Assembly (NCBI RefSeq): GCF_003352085.1
Contig: NZ_CP025804.1
Location: 2,790,001 to 2,854,000 of the forward strand
Direction of reading: 5' to 3'
Length of the DNA stretch: 64,000 bases
DNA from: Sulfitobacter sp. SK012
GTDB taxonomy: Bacteria > Pseudomonadota > Alphaproteobacteria > Rhodobacterales > Rhodobacteraceae
Under the pieces are notes generated by a model. The model worked only from the letters and a program-made list of their open reading frames with translations. It was not told where the DNA came from and searched no databases. Positions 51,435 to 61,401 of the stretch are shown here, piece after piece. Every line of letters starts with the position of its first letter. The first letter of the stretch is position 1. A program made the translations under genes and the position numbers.

Positions 51435-53009
51435 ATGCCTATCGCAAATGAGCTGCCGATTGATACATCGGCAACCGCAGATCAAATGGCCGCGGAGATC
51501 TTTGGATCTGGCGTCACGGTCAATACAGCGAGCTATTCCGGCGATGCTGTAAGCTCGGGCATTTACACAAATGCAGACGCCATCGCGCCGGGCGTGGCCC
51601 CTGCGGATAGTGGCGTCATCTTATCGACGGGCCGTGCCGATGATATCACCAACAGCGATGGCACGACCAACACCAACCAAGTCGCCGGCCGCTCGACCAA
51701 CACCGCCGGCGTTGATGGTGATGCAGATTTCAACTCCATCGCCCCCTCGGCCACTCAGGATGCCGCCTTTCTTGAAGTAACGTTCACCCCGCTGGGCGAT
51801 TTCCTGACCATTGATTTTGTCATCAGCTCCGAAGAATACCCCGAGTTTGCGAATTCCCAGTACAATGACGTCGTAGGCGTTTGGGTAAACGGCCAGCAGG
51901 CTACTGTAACGGTTGGGAACGGCAACGCCTCTATTGGCAACATCAATGGCAACACCAGCCCGAACATCTACCTCGATAACACAGGCGACGAATACAACAC
52001 TGAAATGGATGGGATGACCATCACGCTCAGCTTTGTGGCCCCAGTAATTTCAGGGCAAGTAAACACGCTCAAGATCGGCGTCGCTGACGTTGCTGACGCC
52101 AACTACGACACCAATCTGCTGATCGCGGGTGGCTCAGTGCAGTCTACCATCGTGGCCCAAGACGATTCAATCACAATGGGCAACAACGACGTCACAACGT
52201 TGGATGTGTTGGCCAATGACAGCTCAACCGGTGGCGCACTGACGATCACGCATATTCAAGGCCAGCCCGTGGTTGTGGGTCAAACAATAATATTGGGAAC
52301 CGGCCAAGAGGTAACTCTGAACCCCGATGGCACTTTTGAGATCGTGGCAGACGGCGACGATGAAACGATCCAGTTCACCTACTCCATCGAGGATCAAAAT
52401 GGCGAAGTAGACACGGCTCTGGTTCAGGTGACCCAGGTGCCGTGCTTTGTTGCCGGCTCATTGATTGACACGCCTCAGGGCCCCCGGCCCATCGAAGCAT
52501 TGCTGCCTGGCGACATGATTTTGACGCAAGATGATGGGCCGCAACCACTGCGGTGGATCGGCCAACGCACAGTACCAGCTGAGGGGGCCAACCGCCCAAT
52601 CCACTTCCGCGCAGGGGCCTGTGGTGCCACGCAAGATTTATGGCTATCGCCGCAACATCGCGTGTTGGTGGAGGGGTATCAAGCCGAGCTGCTGTATGGG
52701 TATGACGCAGTCTTTATAAAGGCCAAGGATATGCGCAACGACATGTCGGTTACCGACGACCGGGCCCGCAGCACTGTCACTTATGTGCACATCATGTTTG
52801 ACGCCCATCAAGTTGTCACGGCAAATGGCGTGGCCTGTGAAAGCTACTTGCCCGGGCCTGCGACAATGCGGGGATTTGACGAGGCCACACAAACAGAAAT
52901 TCTCGAGCTTTTCCCAGAGCTTGACCTAGACGGTAATGGATACGGGGCTGCGGCGCGCCCACTCATCCGGAGTAGTGACGCGCGTGCTTTGCAGGTTAGG
53001 GCCAGCTGA
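51435..53009 (+). CDS. Secreted adhesin-like protein with C-terminal Hint domain
   Basis: This 524-residue protein has no classical signal peptide. Residues about 15-235 resemble a choice-of-anchor L domain (VISSEEYPEFANSQYNDVVG). About 240-330 is a cadherin/Ig-like repeat (VLANDSSTGGALTITHIQGQ). A Hint (hedgehog/intein) domain starts at Cys337 (CFVAGSLIDTPQGPRPIEAL), has His408 (SPQHRVLVEG), and ends with HIMFDAHQVVTANGVACESY. Such Hint_2 proteins are common in Roseobacters and may self-cleave; secretion by type I is possible. It ends directly against uvrA. Confidence 0.85.
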   Translation: MPIANELPIDTSATADQMAAEIFGSGVTVNTASYSGDAVSSGIYTNADAIAPGVAPADSGVILSTGRADDITNSDGTTNTNQVAGRSTNTAGVDGDADFNSIAPSATQDAAFLEVTFTPLGDFLTIDFVISSEEYPEFANSQYNDVVGVWVNGQQATVTVGNGNASIGNINGNTSPNIYLDNTGDEYNTEMDGMTITLSFVAPVISGQVNTLKIGVADVADANYDTNLLIAGGSVQSTIVAQDDSITMGNNDVTTLDVLANDSSTGGALTITHIQGQPVVVGQTIILGTGQEVTLNPDGTFEIVADGDDETIQFTYSIEDQNGEVDTALVQVTQVPCFVAGSLIDTPQGPRPIEALLPGDMILTQDDGPQPLRWIGQRTVPAEGANRPIHFRAGACGATQDLWLSPQHRVLVEGYQAELLYGYDAVFIKAKDMRNDMSVTDDRARSTVTYVHIMFDAHQVVTANGVACESYLPGPATMRGFDEATQTEILELFPELDLDGNGYGAAARPLIRSSDARALQVRAS

Positions 53010-55868
53010 TTACTCAGCCGCCACCTTGCGCGCATTCAGCATCGTCTTGAGGTATTTACCAGTATAGCTTTCCGCAACCTCGGCCACCTGTTCAGGTGTG
53101 CCTTTGGCCACGATCTGACCACCGCCATCGCCCCCTTCAGGACCGATATCGATGATGTGATCGGCTGTTTTTACCACGTCCAGGTTATGCTCAATCACAA
53201 TAACCGAATTGCCCTGATCAACCAATTCATGAAGCACTTCCAACAGCTTGCGCACATCTTCGAAATGCAGGCCGGTGGTAGGCTCATCAAGGATATAAAG
53301 CGTACGGCCAGTGGAACGTTTACTGAGTTCCTTGGACAGCTTCACCCGCTGTGCCTCGCCGCCAGACAGCGTTGTCGCTTGCTGGCCGACCTTGATATAA
53401 CCCAAACCCACCCGCATCAACGCGTCCATCTTTTCGCGAATAGAGGGGACAGCGGCAAAGAAAGTTTGTGCGTCTTCTACGGTCATGTCCAACACGTCCG
53501 CGATGGATTTGCCCTTGAACTTGATCTCAAGAGTTTCGCGGTTGTAGCGCGCACCTTTGCAGGTTTCGCATTGCACATAGACATCTGGCAGGAAGTGCAT
53601 CTCGATCTTGATGACCCCGTCGCCCTGACAGGCCTCGCAGCGGCCCCCTTTGACGTTAAAGCTAAAGCGGCCTGGTTTATATCCGCGTGCTTTGGATTCC
53701 GGCAATCCAGCAAACCAATCACGGATCGGAGTGAAGGCCCCGGTGTAGGTCGCCGGGTTTGACCGCGGCGTCCGGCCAATTGGACGCTGATCGATGTCGA
53801 TGACCTTATCGAGGTGCTCTAACCCTTTGATCGTCTCACAGGGCGCTGGCGTTTGGCGCGCACCATTTAGGTTCATTGACGCGGTTTTGAACAGCGTCTC
53901 AATCGTCAACGTCGACTTGCCGCCACCCGAGACGCCCGTCACACAAACAAACTTCGCCAGAGGGAAATCAACGGTGACATTTTGCAGGTTGTTGCCACTC
54001 GCCTTGACCACCTGAACCTTTTTCTTGTTGCCCTTGCGGCGGGTGGCAGGCACCGGAATTTCACGCACCCCCGTCAGGTATTGCCCCGTCACAGAATTGG
54101 GGTCAGCAGCGACCATTTCGGGCGTACCGTGGCTTACAACTTGGCCCCCGTGCACCCCTGCGCCCGGGCCGATATCGAACACGTAATCAGCCTCGCGGAT
54201 CGCCTCTTCGTCGTGTTCCACAACAATCACGGTATTGCCCTGATCACGCAGGTTCTTCAGCGTCAGCAAAAGGCGGTCATTGTCGCGTTGGTGAAGGCCA
54301 ATGGATGGCTCATCAAGCACATAGAGAACGCCCGTCAGACCAGACCCAATTTGGGACGCAAGCCGAATGCGCTGGCTCTCACCGCCGCTTAATGTACCAC
54401 TTGACCGTGCGAGCGTAAGATACTCTAAACCAACGTTATTCAAGAAACCAAGTCGCTCACGAATCTCCTTGAGAATGGCCTTGGCGATCTCGTTTTTCTG
54501 AATAGTCAACGCCTCTGGAACAGTCTCACACCAGGCAAATGCCTCGCGGATCGACATCTGAACAACCTGCCCTGCGTGCAAGCCTGCGATCTTGACCGCC
54601 AATGCTTCGGCGCGCAAACGGTATCCTTCGCAGGTGCCGCAAGAACGGTTGTTTTGATAGCGTTCAAACTCTTCGCGGACCCAATTGCTATCGGTCTCGC
54701 GGTAGCGGCGTTCCATGTTGGGGATCACCCCTTCGAACACGCGACTCACCTCATAAACGCGGCCCCCTTCGTCATAGCGAAACTTGATTTCTTCCTTACC
54801 AGATCCGTACAAAAACACCTGCTGAATATCCTCAGACAGGTCTTTCCACTTGGTGCTTTGGTCGAACTTGTAATGCTTGGCGATGGCTTCAATTGTCTGA
54901 AGAAAATACGGTGATTTCCCTTTACGCCACGGAGCCAATGCACCGTCATAAATCTTGAGATTCTGATCCGGCACCACAAGGCGTTGGTCAAAAAACAGCT
55001 CGACCCCCAAGCCGTCACAGTCCGGGCAGGCCCCAAAAGGCGCATTAAACGAAAACAGCCGAGGCTCGATTTCGGGAATGGTAAAGCCACTGACAGGACA
55101 GGCGAACTTTTCGGAGAACGTATAACGCTCTGGATCGCCCTCACTCGGGGCCGTTTCAAGGATCGCGATTCCATCGGCCAGATCAAGTGCGGTGCGCAAA
55201 CTGTCCGCCAGCCGTGTCTCCAGCCCTTCGCGGACCACAATCCGGTCAACCACGACATCAATGTCATGGCGGAACTTCTTGTCTAGCGTTGGTGGCTCGT
55301 CCAGATCGTAGAATTCACCATTTACTTTAACCCGCTGAAAGCCGGTTTTGCGCAGCTCAAGGAATTCCTTGCGGTACTCACCTTTACGGTCGCGCACGAT
55401 TGGGGCCAGCAAATAGGCACGCGTCCCCTCCTCCATGGTCATGATCCGGTCGACCATATCCTGCACTTGCTGGGCCTCAATGGGCTTGCCCGTGGCCGGC
55501 GAGTAAGGCGTGCCAACCCGCGCAAACAAAAGCCGCATATAGTCGTAAATTTCTGTCACGGTCCCGACGGTGGAACGCGGGTTTTTTGAGGTCGTCTTTT
55601 GTTCAATCGAGATCGCGGGGCTGAGACCGGAGATATGATCAACGTCCGGTTTCTGCATCATATCAAGGAATTGGCGGGCATATGCGCTCAGCGATTCTAC
55701 ATAGCGGCGCTGACCTTCGGCATAGATCGTATCGAACGCGAGGCTTGATTTGCCCGAACCAGACAGACCGGTTATGACCACCAGCTGATCGCGGGGAATA
55801 TCCACGTCGATGTTCTTGAGATTGTTCTCACGCGCGCCGCGCACTTCGATATGTTTCAGCTCTGCCAT
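53010..55868 (-). CDS. uvrA: UvrA, nucleotide excision repair ATPase
   Basis: UvrA scans DNA for damage and loads UvrB. The 952-residue protein has two ABC ATPase modules (Walker [15 protein letters not shown] near the N-terminus and [15 protein letters not shown] in the second half, with signatures [20 protein letters not shown] and [17 protein letters not shown]). Zinc-finger cysteines occur in [20 protein letters not shown]...GACPDCDG and [11 protein letters not shown]. Its gene has an SOS box 64-78 bases upstream. It is convergent with the Hint gene without a gap. Confidence 0.97.
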   Translation of the reverse strand: MAELKHIEVRGARENNLKNIDVDIPRDQLVVITGLSGSGKSSLAFDTIYAEGQRRYVESLSAYARQFLDMMQKPDVDHISGLSPAISIEQKTTSKNPRSTVGTVTEIYDYMRLLFARVGTPYSPATGKPIEAQQVQDMVDRIMTMEEGTRAYLLAPIVRDRKGEYRKEFLELRKTGFQRVKVNGEFYDLDEPPTLDKKFRHDIDVVVDRIVVREGLETRLADSLRTALDLADGIAILETAPSEGDPERYTFSEKFACPVSGFTIPEIEPRLFSFNAPFGACPDCDGLGVELFFDQRLVVPDQNLKIYDGALAPWRKGKSPYFLQTIEAIAKHYKFDQSTKWKDLSEDIQQVFLYGSGKEEIKFRYDEGGRVYEVSRVFEGVIPNMERRYRETDSNWVREEFERYQNNRSCGTCEGYRLRAEALAVKIAGLHAGQVVQMSIREAFAWCETVPEALTIQKNEIAKAILKEIRERLGFLNNVGLEYLTLARSSGTLSGGESQRIRLASQIGSGLTGVLYVLDEPSIGLHQRDNDRLLLTLKNLRDQGNTVIVVEHDEEAIREADYVFDIGPGAGVHGGQVVSHGTPEMVAADPNSVTGQYLTGVREIPVPATRRKGNKKKVQVVKASGNNLQNVTVDFPLAKFVCVTGVSGGGKSTLTIETLFKTASMNLNGARQTPAPCETIKGLEHLDKVIDIDQRPIGRTPRSNPATYTGAFTPIRDWFAGLPESKARGYKPGRFSFNVKGGRCEACQGDGVIKIEMHFLPDVYVQCETCKGARYNRETLEIKFKGKSIADVLDMTVEDAQTFFAAVPSIREKMDALMRVGLGYIKVGQQATTLSGGEAQRVKLSKELSKRSTGRTLYILDEPTTGLHFEDVRKLLEVLHELVDQGNSVIVIEHNLDVVKTADHIIDIGPEGGDGGGQIVAKGTPEQVAEVAESYTGKYLKTMLNARKVAAE

Positions 55869-55931
55869 GTCGGACCCCTATTAACACACTGTACATAGGC
55901 GGCGTGTCCGGATTCTCCAATAGAAATATGA

Positions 55932-55946
55932 GAACATTATGCGAAC
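55932..55946 (-). promoter_or_regulatory. LexA (SOS) box upstream of uvrA
   Basis: GAAC (55932-55935), seven bases, GAAC (55943-55946) on the plus strand reads GTTC-N7-GTTC towards uvrA. This is the direct-repeat SOS box known for Rhodobacter-type alphaproteobacteria. It lies 64 bases upstream of the uvrA start. Confidence 0.8.
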
Positions 55947-56147
55947 GCCGCCATTGAATTAACGGAGCTTCACCAAGGCTTTGTAGAGGACAAGCCGAGC
56001 ACAGCGCGAAAACGCCCGTCTTTTCGGAGAGTTACCGCCGGCCAGCATCCCAAATCGCTACCCGTTCCGTGAAATGAACAATGCAGTCACGATCAAATTT
56101 TTACCTGCCAGTCCTGTACTAGCCAACCCAAATGGAGCTACCCCTGT

Positions 56148-56713
56148 TTACGTTTTCTTGGCCAGCGCCCACGCACATATCGGCATCGCAGGATCATCCG
56201 TCAGATCATCAGTCGCCGCGTCGTATTGTGGCGGCCAGCCGCCCCCATCCAGATTGCGCAGCGCGGCATGCCGGTTGCCCCATTGGGCAGATTGGATCGC
56301 ATCCTCTTCAAAGCCACATTCAATCAGGAAATTCTTGAGCCCGCGCGCAGACCACCGCGAATTGTCCATCGGAGCGGCGTGGAACGGCACAAAAAACGGC
56401 ACCGCGACCCAGAAATGCCCGCCCTTGCGCAGCATCCGCCGCACGTTCGTGTCGCGGCATAGGGCCGGTCGAGGTGTTCCCACACCTGATTGGCAAGGAT
56501 CAGGTCAAATTTCTGCGCCCGCTCGCCTGTTTCATCCAAAAACGGGCCTTCGCAAATGTCATGCTCAGGATATCGGAACTGTTTGTAGCTTTTGAAGGCG
56601 AACATCTCGCCCCAATTGCCGGATATCTCGGCGACCTGAAGGGTGCGCGGATGAAGCGCTTGGACCATCTCGCGGCTGGCCGGGCCCATGACGACACGGT
56701 TGAGGCTGACCAT
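56148..56713 (-). pseudogene. Frameshifted SAM-dependent methyltransferase
   Basis: The two halves are in different frames. The first (from ATG 56713, MVSLNRVVMGPASREMVQAL) has the methyltransferase core EISGNWGEMF and FDLILANQVWEHLDRPYAAT. The second (from about 56452 to stop 56148) continues RRMLRKGGHFWVAVPFFVPF. Adding one base near 56449-56455 joins them into a ~188-residue protein. This may be a genuine one-base deletion or a sequence error. The ATG has AAAGGAA upstream. The substrate of the methyltransferase is unknown. Confidence 0.75.
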
Positions 56714-56781
56714 CGGGATATTCCTTTGTTGCGCACCGTTACCTTTTCAGAAAACGGTGCACAGGACTACCCCGTAGGTTG

Positions 56782-58176
56782 TCACATATGAATAGCGCGC
56801 CCATATGCATCAAGCACAGATTCGTGCATCATCTCTGACAGAGTCGGATGCGGAAAAACGGTGTTGATCAAGTCTTCCTCGGTCGTCTCAAGCTGGCGAC
56901 CCACGACGTAACCTTGGATCAGTTCGGTCACTTCTGCGCCAATCATGTGCGCACCCAACAGCTCGCCAGTTTTGGCGTCAAAGATCGTCTTGATCATACC
57001 GCTGGATTCACCAAGCGCGATGGCTTTGCCGTTCCCAATGAAAGGAAAGCGTCCAACCTTGATCTCATAGCCCAGCTCTTTGGCCTTGGCTTCGGTATAT
57101 CCGACGGACGCGACCTGAGGATGGCAATAGGTGCAGCCCGCGATGCTTTCTGGCTTCACAGGATGCGCATGTTTGCCAGCGATCAGGTCCGCGACCATGA
57201 TACCCTCATGGGACGCTTTATGAGCCAGCCAAGGCGCGCCCGCGATGTCGCCAATGGCATAAAGCCCGTCGACGCCGGTGCGGCAGTATTCATCTGTTAC
57301 AACATGGGTGCGGTCAATTTTCACGCCCGCTTCTTCAAGGCCCAACCCTTCGACATTGCCGACAATGCCCACCGCCGAAATTACGGTGTCAAACTCATGC
57401 GTCTCAACTTTGCCACCCACTTCGATATGTGCTGTGACTTTGTCCTTGGCGCGATCAAGCTTTTTGACCATCGCCTTTTGCATGATCTTCATGCCCTGTT
57501 TCTCGAACGCCTTTTTCGCAAAAGCCGAGATTTCGGCGTCTTCTACGGGCAGAACCCGGTCCATGACTTCAACAACGGTCGTCTCAGCACCAAGCGTGTT
57601 GTAAAAGCTGGCGAATTCAATGCCGATGGCCCCTGATCCGATGACCAGCAGTTTTTTGGGCATATGCGGCGGCTTCAACGCGTGTTTGTAGGTCCAAACC
57701 CGCTCCCCATCTGCCTCAAGACCCGGCAATTCGCGTGCTCGCGCACCGGTGGCAACGATGATGTTTTTGGCCGTTAGCTCTTCGGTGCCTTTGTCGGTCT
57801 TGACGCGGACCTTGCCTTTGCCATCCAGCTTGGCCTCGCCCATGATGGCTGTGACTTTGTTCTTCTTAAAGAGATGCCCAATGCCGCCAGACAGCTGTGC
57901 GGCTACTTTGCGCGATCGGTCCACCACAGCATCAAGGTCATAGTCTATGCCTTCCGCCTTGAGGCCAAATTCCTTGGCGCGGTGCATCAGGTGAAACACT
58001 TCAGAAGACCGCAGCATCGCTTTGGTCGGGATACAGCCCCAATTGAGGCAAATGCCGCCCAGATGCTCACGTTCAATACAGCACACGTTCATGCCCAGTT
58101 GCGCGCCCCGGATGGCCGCAACATAGCCTCCCGGACCGGAGCCAATCACAATCAGATCAAAGGATTTATCAGCCAT
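56782..58176 (-). CDS. lpdA: Dihydrolipoyl dehydrogenase (E3)
   Basis: This 464-residue flavoprotein reoxidises dihydrolipoamide in 2-oxoacid dehydrogenase complexes. It has the FAD loop IGSGPGGYVAAIRGAQLGMN and the redox-active disulfide Cys43-x4-Cys48 (CLNWGC). The NAD-binding IGSGAIGIEFASFYNTLGAE and the C-terminal HPTLSEMMHE histidine-glutamate pair are also present. No E1 or E2 genes are adjacent, so it serves complexes encoded elsewhere. Confidence 0.96.
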   Translation of the reverse strand: MADKSFDLIVIGSGPGGYVAAIRGAQLGMNVCCIEREHLGGICLNWGCIPTKAMLRSSEVFHLMHRAKEFGLKAEGIDYDLDAVVDRSRKVAAQLSGGIGHLFKKNKVTAIMGEAKLDGKGKVRVKTDKGTEELTAKNIIVATGARARELPGLEADGERVWTYKHALKPPHMPKKLLVIGSGAIGIEFASFYNTLGAETTVVEVMDRVLPVEDAEISAFAKKAFEKQGMKIMQKAMVKKLDRAKDKVTAHIEVGGKVETHEFDTVISAVGIVGNVEGLGLEEAGVKIDRTHVVTDEYCRTGVDGLYAIGDIAGAPWLAHKASHEGIMVADLIAGKHAHPVKPESIAGCTYCHPQVASVGYTEAKAKELGYEIKVGRFPFIGNGKAIALGESSGMIKTIFDAKTGELLGAHMIGAEVTELIQGYVVGRQLETTEEDLINTVFPHPTLSEMMHESVLDAYGRAIHM

Positions 58177-58271
58177 GTCGGGACCTCGCAGCTTGGGGCA
58201 TTCAGATATAGTTTACCGTTAAACTACTCTGACCCTGTCAGCAATGGCGAGATTCCGGCACGCAGCTTTGG

Positions 58272-58859
58272 TCAGGCGGCAGCGGCCTCTGCTTGAAGGC
58301 TGCGAATGGTGGTGCCGTACCCGCCTTGGGTCACATAAACTTTTTCGTTCTGTGTTCCGGCCCGGTCCAGCGCCTCGTTGCGATACGGAAAGCGGCCAAA
58401 CTGGCGGATCACTTCGCGGTGCGCCCGTGCATGCAGCATATTGCTGGCACCGGTTTGCGGCATCCGTTCGATCATCAACCGGATGCACCGTTCCTGATCA
58501 CACAGGTTTTCGGAATGCATCATCGGCATGTAAAAGAACTGGCGAGCTGGCTCATCGATCGCCATGTCCCACCCTTTCTTGATCGAAGATTTTGCTACAG
58601 CCAATGACGCCCGGTCTGTGGCGAATGCCTCTGCTTTGCCGCGGAACATGTTGCGCGGAAACTGGTCAGTCAGAATGAGATAAGCAAGCGCGCCTGAGGG
58701 ATACGTCAGCCATAGCGAAAAGCTGCCTGCACGCGCGGCCTCCCATGCGGGACCAAAGCGGTCGATGATTTGCGCATCCAGTGCATCACTCGAATCGTAC
58801 CAGCCGGATGGGCCAACTTCATCGAGCCAAAATTCCAAGACTTCCTGTGGGCCAATCAT
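58272..58859 (-). CDS. DUF924-family protein
   Basis: This 195-residue protein (MIGPQEVLEFWLDEVGPSGW) shows the DUF924 hallmarks LILTDQFPRNMFRG and ARQFFYMPMMHSE, then GRFPYRNEAL. The family is all-helical, TPR-like and of unknown function. It is downstream of nothing obvious; the MFS transporter gene lies upstream on the same strand, about 100 bases away. Confidence 0.88.
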   Translation of the reverse strand: MIGPQEVLEFWLDEVGPSGWYDSSDALDAQIIDRFGPAWEAARAGSFSLWLTYPSGALAYLILTDQFPRNMFRGKAEAFATDRASLAVAKSSIKKGWDMAIDEPARQFFYMPMMHSENLCDQERCIRLMIERMPQTGASNMLHARAHREVIRQFGRFPYRNEALDRAGTQNEKVYVTQGGYGTTIRSLQAEAAAA

Positions 58860-58962
58860 GGCTTTCTCCTTGAACCGTTACCGTCGATTAATCACTACTA
58901 AGAACCTAAAATAGCACGTTTTACAGACACGATTTGCTACAAAACCGACACAAACTGTTTCT

Positions 58963-60243
58963 CTACTTCTGCGTGTCCTGATCTTCGGTGTTCTCAGCCT
59001 CTTCTAGGTCACTCTCAATCGCGTATTCTTGGGCGATTTCCAACGCAACAGCTGTCGCTGCGGGATAGATTGCCACGTAGCTGCCTGTGTCTTCCACCGC
59101 AATGGTCCGGCCACGTGTTGAGCGGAAGCCCGCATAGCCAGCCAACGAGACAAACAGCACACCCGTGAACAGATAGAACCCGCCTGGCCCAAGCGTGGTG
59201 CTCATCAACCAACCTGTGATGATCGGGCCTGCAATGGCCCCCAGCCCGTTAATAAAGATCAGCCCGCCGGATGCCGCTGCCATGTCTTCGTGCTCAAGAA
59301 AGTCGTTAGTATGGGCAATAAGCAGTGAATAGAGCGGGTTGGCCATGCCCCCGACAATAAAGGCTGAGGTGAGCAGGAGCGGAAAGATGTGCCCCATAAA
59401 CATTCCCAGCACAGATCCAGCCGCCCCAATCAACGACGTGATCATGATCAAAAAACGCCGATCCATCCGGTCAGAAATCCACCCGATGGGAAATTGCAGG
59501 AACACGGCCCCAATAAAGAAGGTTGCGACAAAGGTTGAGATTTGCGCAACGCTGAGCCCCGCAACCGCGCCATAAACAGATGCCATGCCGAATTGCGCAG
59601 AAAACACACCGCCCAGCAGGAACATCCCCACACAACCCAGTGGCGAAAATGCAACGATTTGTCGCAACGTCATCGGCTTGGTGGTTTCAAACGCCGGCGT
59701 AGGGCTGATCGACAGCAAAATCGGCGTGACTGCGATGCTCACCAGCACCGACGGGATAATAAAGAGGATGAAACCCGACGGATCCGCGGTCAGTAATAAC
59801 GCCTGGGCCAGAACGATCCCCAGTGTTTGAACGATCATATAAAGTGACAACGCCTGCCCGCGGTTTTCGTTTGTCGCCGCGTTGTTGAGCCAGCTTTCGC
59901 CCGTCACGTAAACTGCGGAAAAGCAGAACCCGATCAACACTCGGCCCAAGGACCAGGCGATAACATTCGGAAAGGTCGGATAGAGGATCATTACCGCTGA
60001 GATCAAGGACGCGAGAGCCGCAAAAACGCGGACATGGCCAACCCGTCGGATCATCCCCGGGGCCATACGAGAACCACCCAAGAAACCCACGAAATAGGCC
60101 GACATCACAATCGACATCTCAAAGGTGTCAAAACCTTCAAGCCCGCCGCGAATACCAAGCATCGTACCCTGCATCCCGTTGCCCACCATCAGCAGACAGA
60201 TGCCCAGCAAAAGCGCCCATGCGCTCCCTAAAACCTTCAACAT
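58963..60243 (-). CDS. MFS transporter
   Basis: This 426-residue major facilitator protein has about 12 transmembrane helices, with ICLLMVGNGMQGTMLGIRGG near the N-terminus and the characteristic GFLGGSRMAPGMIRRVGHVR loop. The C-terminus is acidic (DLEEAENTEDQDTQK). It resembles the YcaD/CynX-like subgroup; the substrate is unknown. The leader contains five near-repeated AAGG hexamers before the ATG. Confidence 0.87.
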   Translation of the reverse strand: MLKVLGSAWALLLGICLLMVGNGMQGTMLGIRGGLEGFDTFEMSIVMSAYFVGFLGGSRMAPGMIRRVGHVRVFAALASLISAVMILYPTFPNVIAWSLGRVLIGFCFSAVYVTGESWLNNAATNENRGQALSLYMIVQTLGIVLAQALLLTADPSGFILFIIPSVLVSIAVTPILLSISPTPAFETTKPMTLRQIVAFSPLGCVGMFLLGGVFSAQFGMASVYGAVAGLSVAQISTFVATFFIGAVFLQFPIGWISDRMDRRFLIMITSLIGAAGSVLGMFMGHIFPLLLTSAFIVGGMANPLYSLLIAHTNDFLEHEDMAAASGGLIFINGLGAIAGPIITGWLMSTTLGPGGFYLFTGVLFVSLAGYAGFRSTRGRTIAVEDTGSYVAIYPAATAVALEIAQEYAIESDLEEAENTEDQDTQK

Positions 60244-60252
60244 CGCGGCAAT

Positions 60253-60282
60253 CCTTATCCTTCGCCTTCGCCTTCGCCTTAG
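60253..60282 (-). repeat. Hexanucleotide repeat with serial Shine-Dalgarno cores
   Basis: On the minus strand the MFS leader reads five consecutive hexamers ending in AAGG: one CTAAGG, three CGAAGG and one ATAAGG. The last is nine bases before the ATG. Slippage in the three identical units could change ribosome loading. Confidence 0.6.
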
Positions 60283-60338
60283 CCCTAACGCAGCAATGCA
60301 GAGGGATTCGCACCAACTCCCGACATTCTTAGGTCTAT

Positions 60339-61391
60339 TTACGCCGCCGGTATCAGCAAGGATGCATCTCCGTAAGAGAAGAAACGATAATTACTTTCGA
60401 CCGCATGAGCGTAGATTTCGCGCAGTCGATCTTGGCCCATCAAAGCGGCCACGAGCATCATCAAAGTTGAGCGTGGCAGGTGGAAATTTGTCATCAATGC
60501 ATCGGTCACATTGAAGGTGAATCCAGGGGTGATAAAGATGTCTGTGTCACCTTCCCAAGCGGTGATTTCCCCAGCCTTTCCAGCGGTTTCGATCAAACGC
60601 AGCGCAGTGGTGCCCACGGGAATGATACGGCCTCCAGCAGCTTTGGTATCCGCGATTTCTTGGGCGGCTGTTTCGCTGACCTGACCCCACTCGCTGTGCA
60701 TCTTGTGATTGGCAATATCGTCGACTTTCACCGGCAGAAAAGTGCCGGCCCCCACATGGAGGGTGACATAGCTGATGGTGACGCCCATTTGAGTGAGCGC
60801 GTCCAGCAAAGGGGCATCAAAATGCAAGGACGCTGTTGGTGCGGCAACTGCCCCTGAATGGCGCGCCCAGACGGTTTGATAATCATCACGGTCGCGCGCG
60901 TCCGCCGGGCGTTTTGCAGCAATATAAGGCGGCAGCGGCATTGCGCCCGCCGCGTTGAGGGCCGCGTCAAAATCATCGCCAGTCAGGTTAAACCGCAGAT
61001 GCGCCTGCCCGTCGCTGATCCGCTCCAGCGTGGCAGTCAGATCATTGCTGAAGATAACGACCTCACCGGGTTTCAGTTTGCGCAGTGGCTTGACCAGCGC
61101 GGACCAAGTGCCATCTGCGGCAGGCTCCAGCAAAGTGGCTTCGATCTTGGCGGCAACCGGCCCCTGCCCGCTATCGCGGTGGCGCAGCCCCGTCAGACGC
61201 GCCGGGATCACACGGGTGTCGTTTAGCACCAACCGGTCACCGGGGCGCAGCCATTGGGTAAGGTCGAGCACCTGCGCATCATGGGTTTTGGCCCCATCGG
61301 CCACCAACAGACGCGCGGCACTGCGCGGTTGCGCGGGCCGCACGGCGATCAACTCTTCGGGGAGGTCAAAATCAAAATCACTGAGCTTCAT
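60339..61391 (-). CDS. queA: S-adenosylmethionine:tRNA ribosyltransferase-isomerase
   Basis: QueA builds the epoxyqueuosine ring from AdoMet after Tgt has inserted preQ1. The 350-residue protein starts [20 protein letters not shown] and has [31 protein letters not shown] and [18 protein letters not shown]. The ATG at 61391 is used; the 36-base longer frame is not homologous. It lies ten bases downstream of the AsmA-like gene on the same strand. Tgt of the same pathway is at 4256. Confidence 0.95.
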   Translation of the reverse strand: MKLSDFDFDLPEELIAVRPAQPRSAARLLVADGAKTHDAQVLDLTQWLRPGDRLVLNDTRVIPARLTGLRHRDSGQGPVAAKIEATLLEPAADGTWSALVKPLRKLKPGEVVIFSNDLTATLERISDGQAHLRFNLTGDDFDAALNAAGAMPLPPYIAAKRPADARDRDDYQTVWARHSGAVAAPTASLHFDAPLLDALTQMGVTISYVTLHVGAGTFLPVKVDDIANHKMHSEWGQVSETAAQEIADTKAAGGRIIPVGTTALRLIETAGKAGEITAWEGDTDIFITPGFTFNVTDALMTNFHLPRSTLMMLVAALMGQDRLREIYAHAVESNYRFFSYGDASLLIPAA

Positions 61392-61401
61392 TTGCGGCGC
61401 T

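Noticed and set aside
51295..51552. 85-codon plus-strand frame before the Hint gene
   Set aside because: It overlaps the start of the Hint gene in another frame and has no ribosome-binding site or family features.
56074..56595. 173-codon plus-strand frame near the broken methyltransferase
   Set aside because: It is antisense to the methyltransferase halves, which show clear family motifs on the minus strand.
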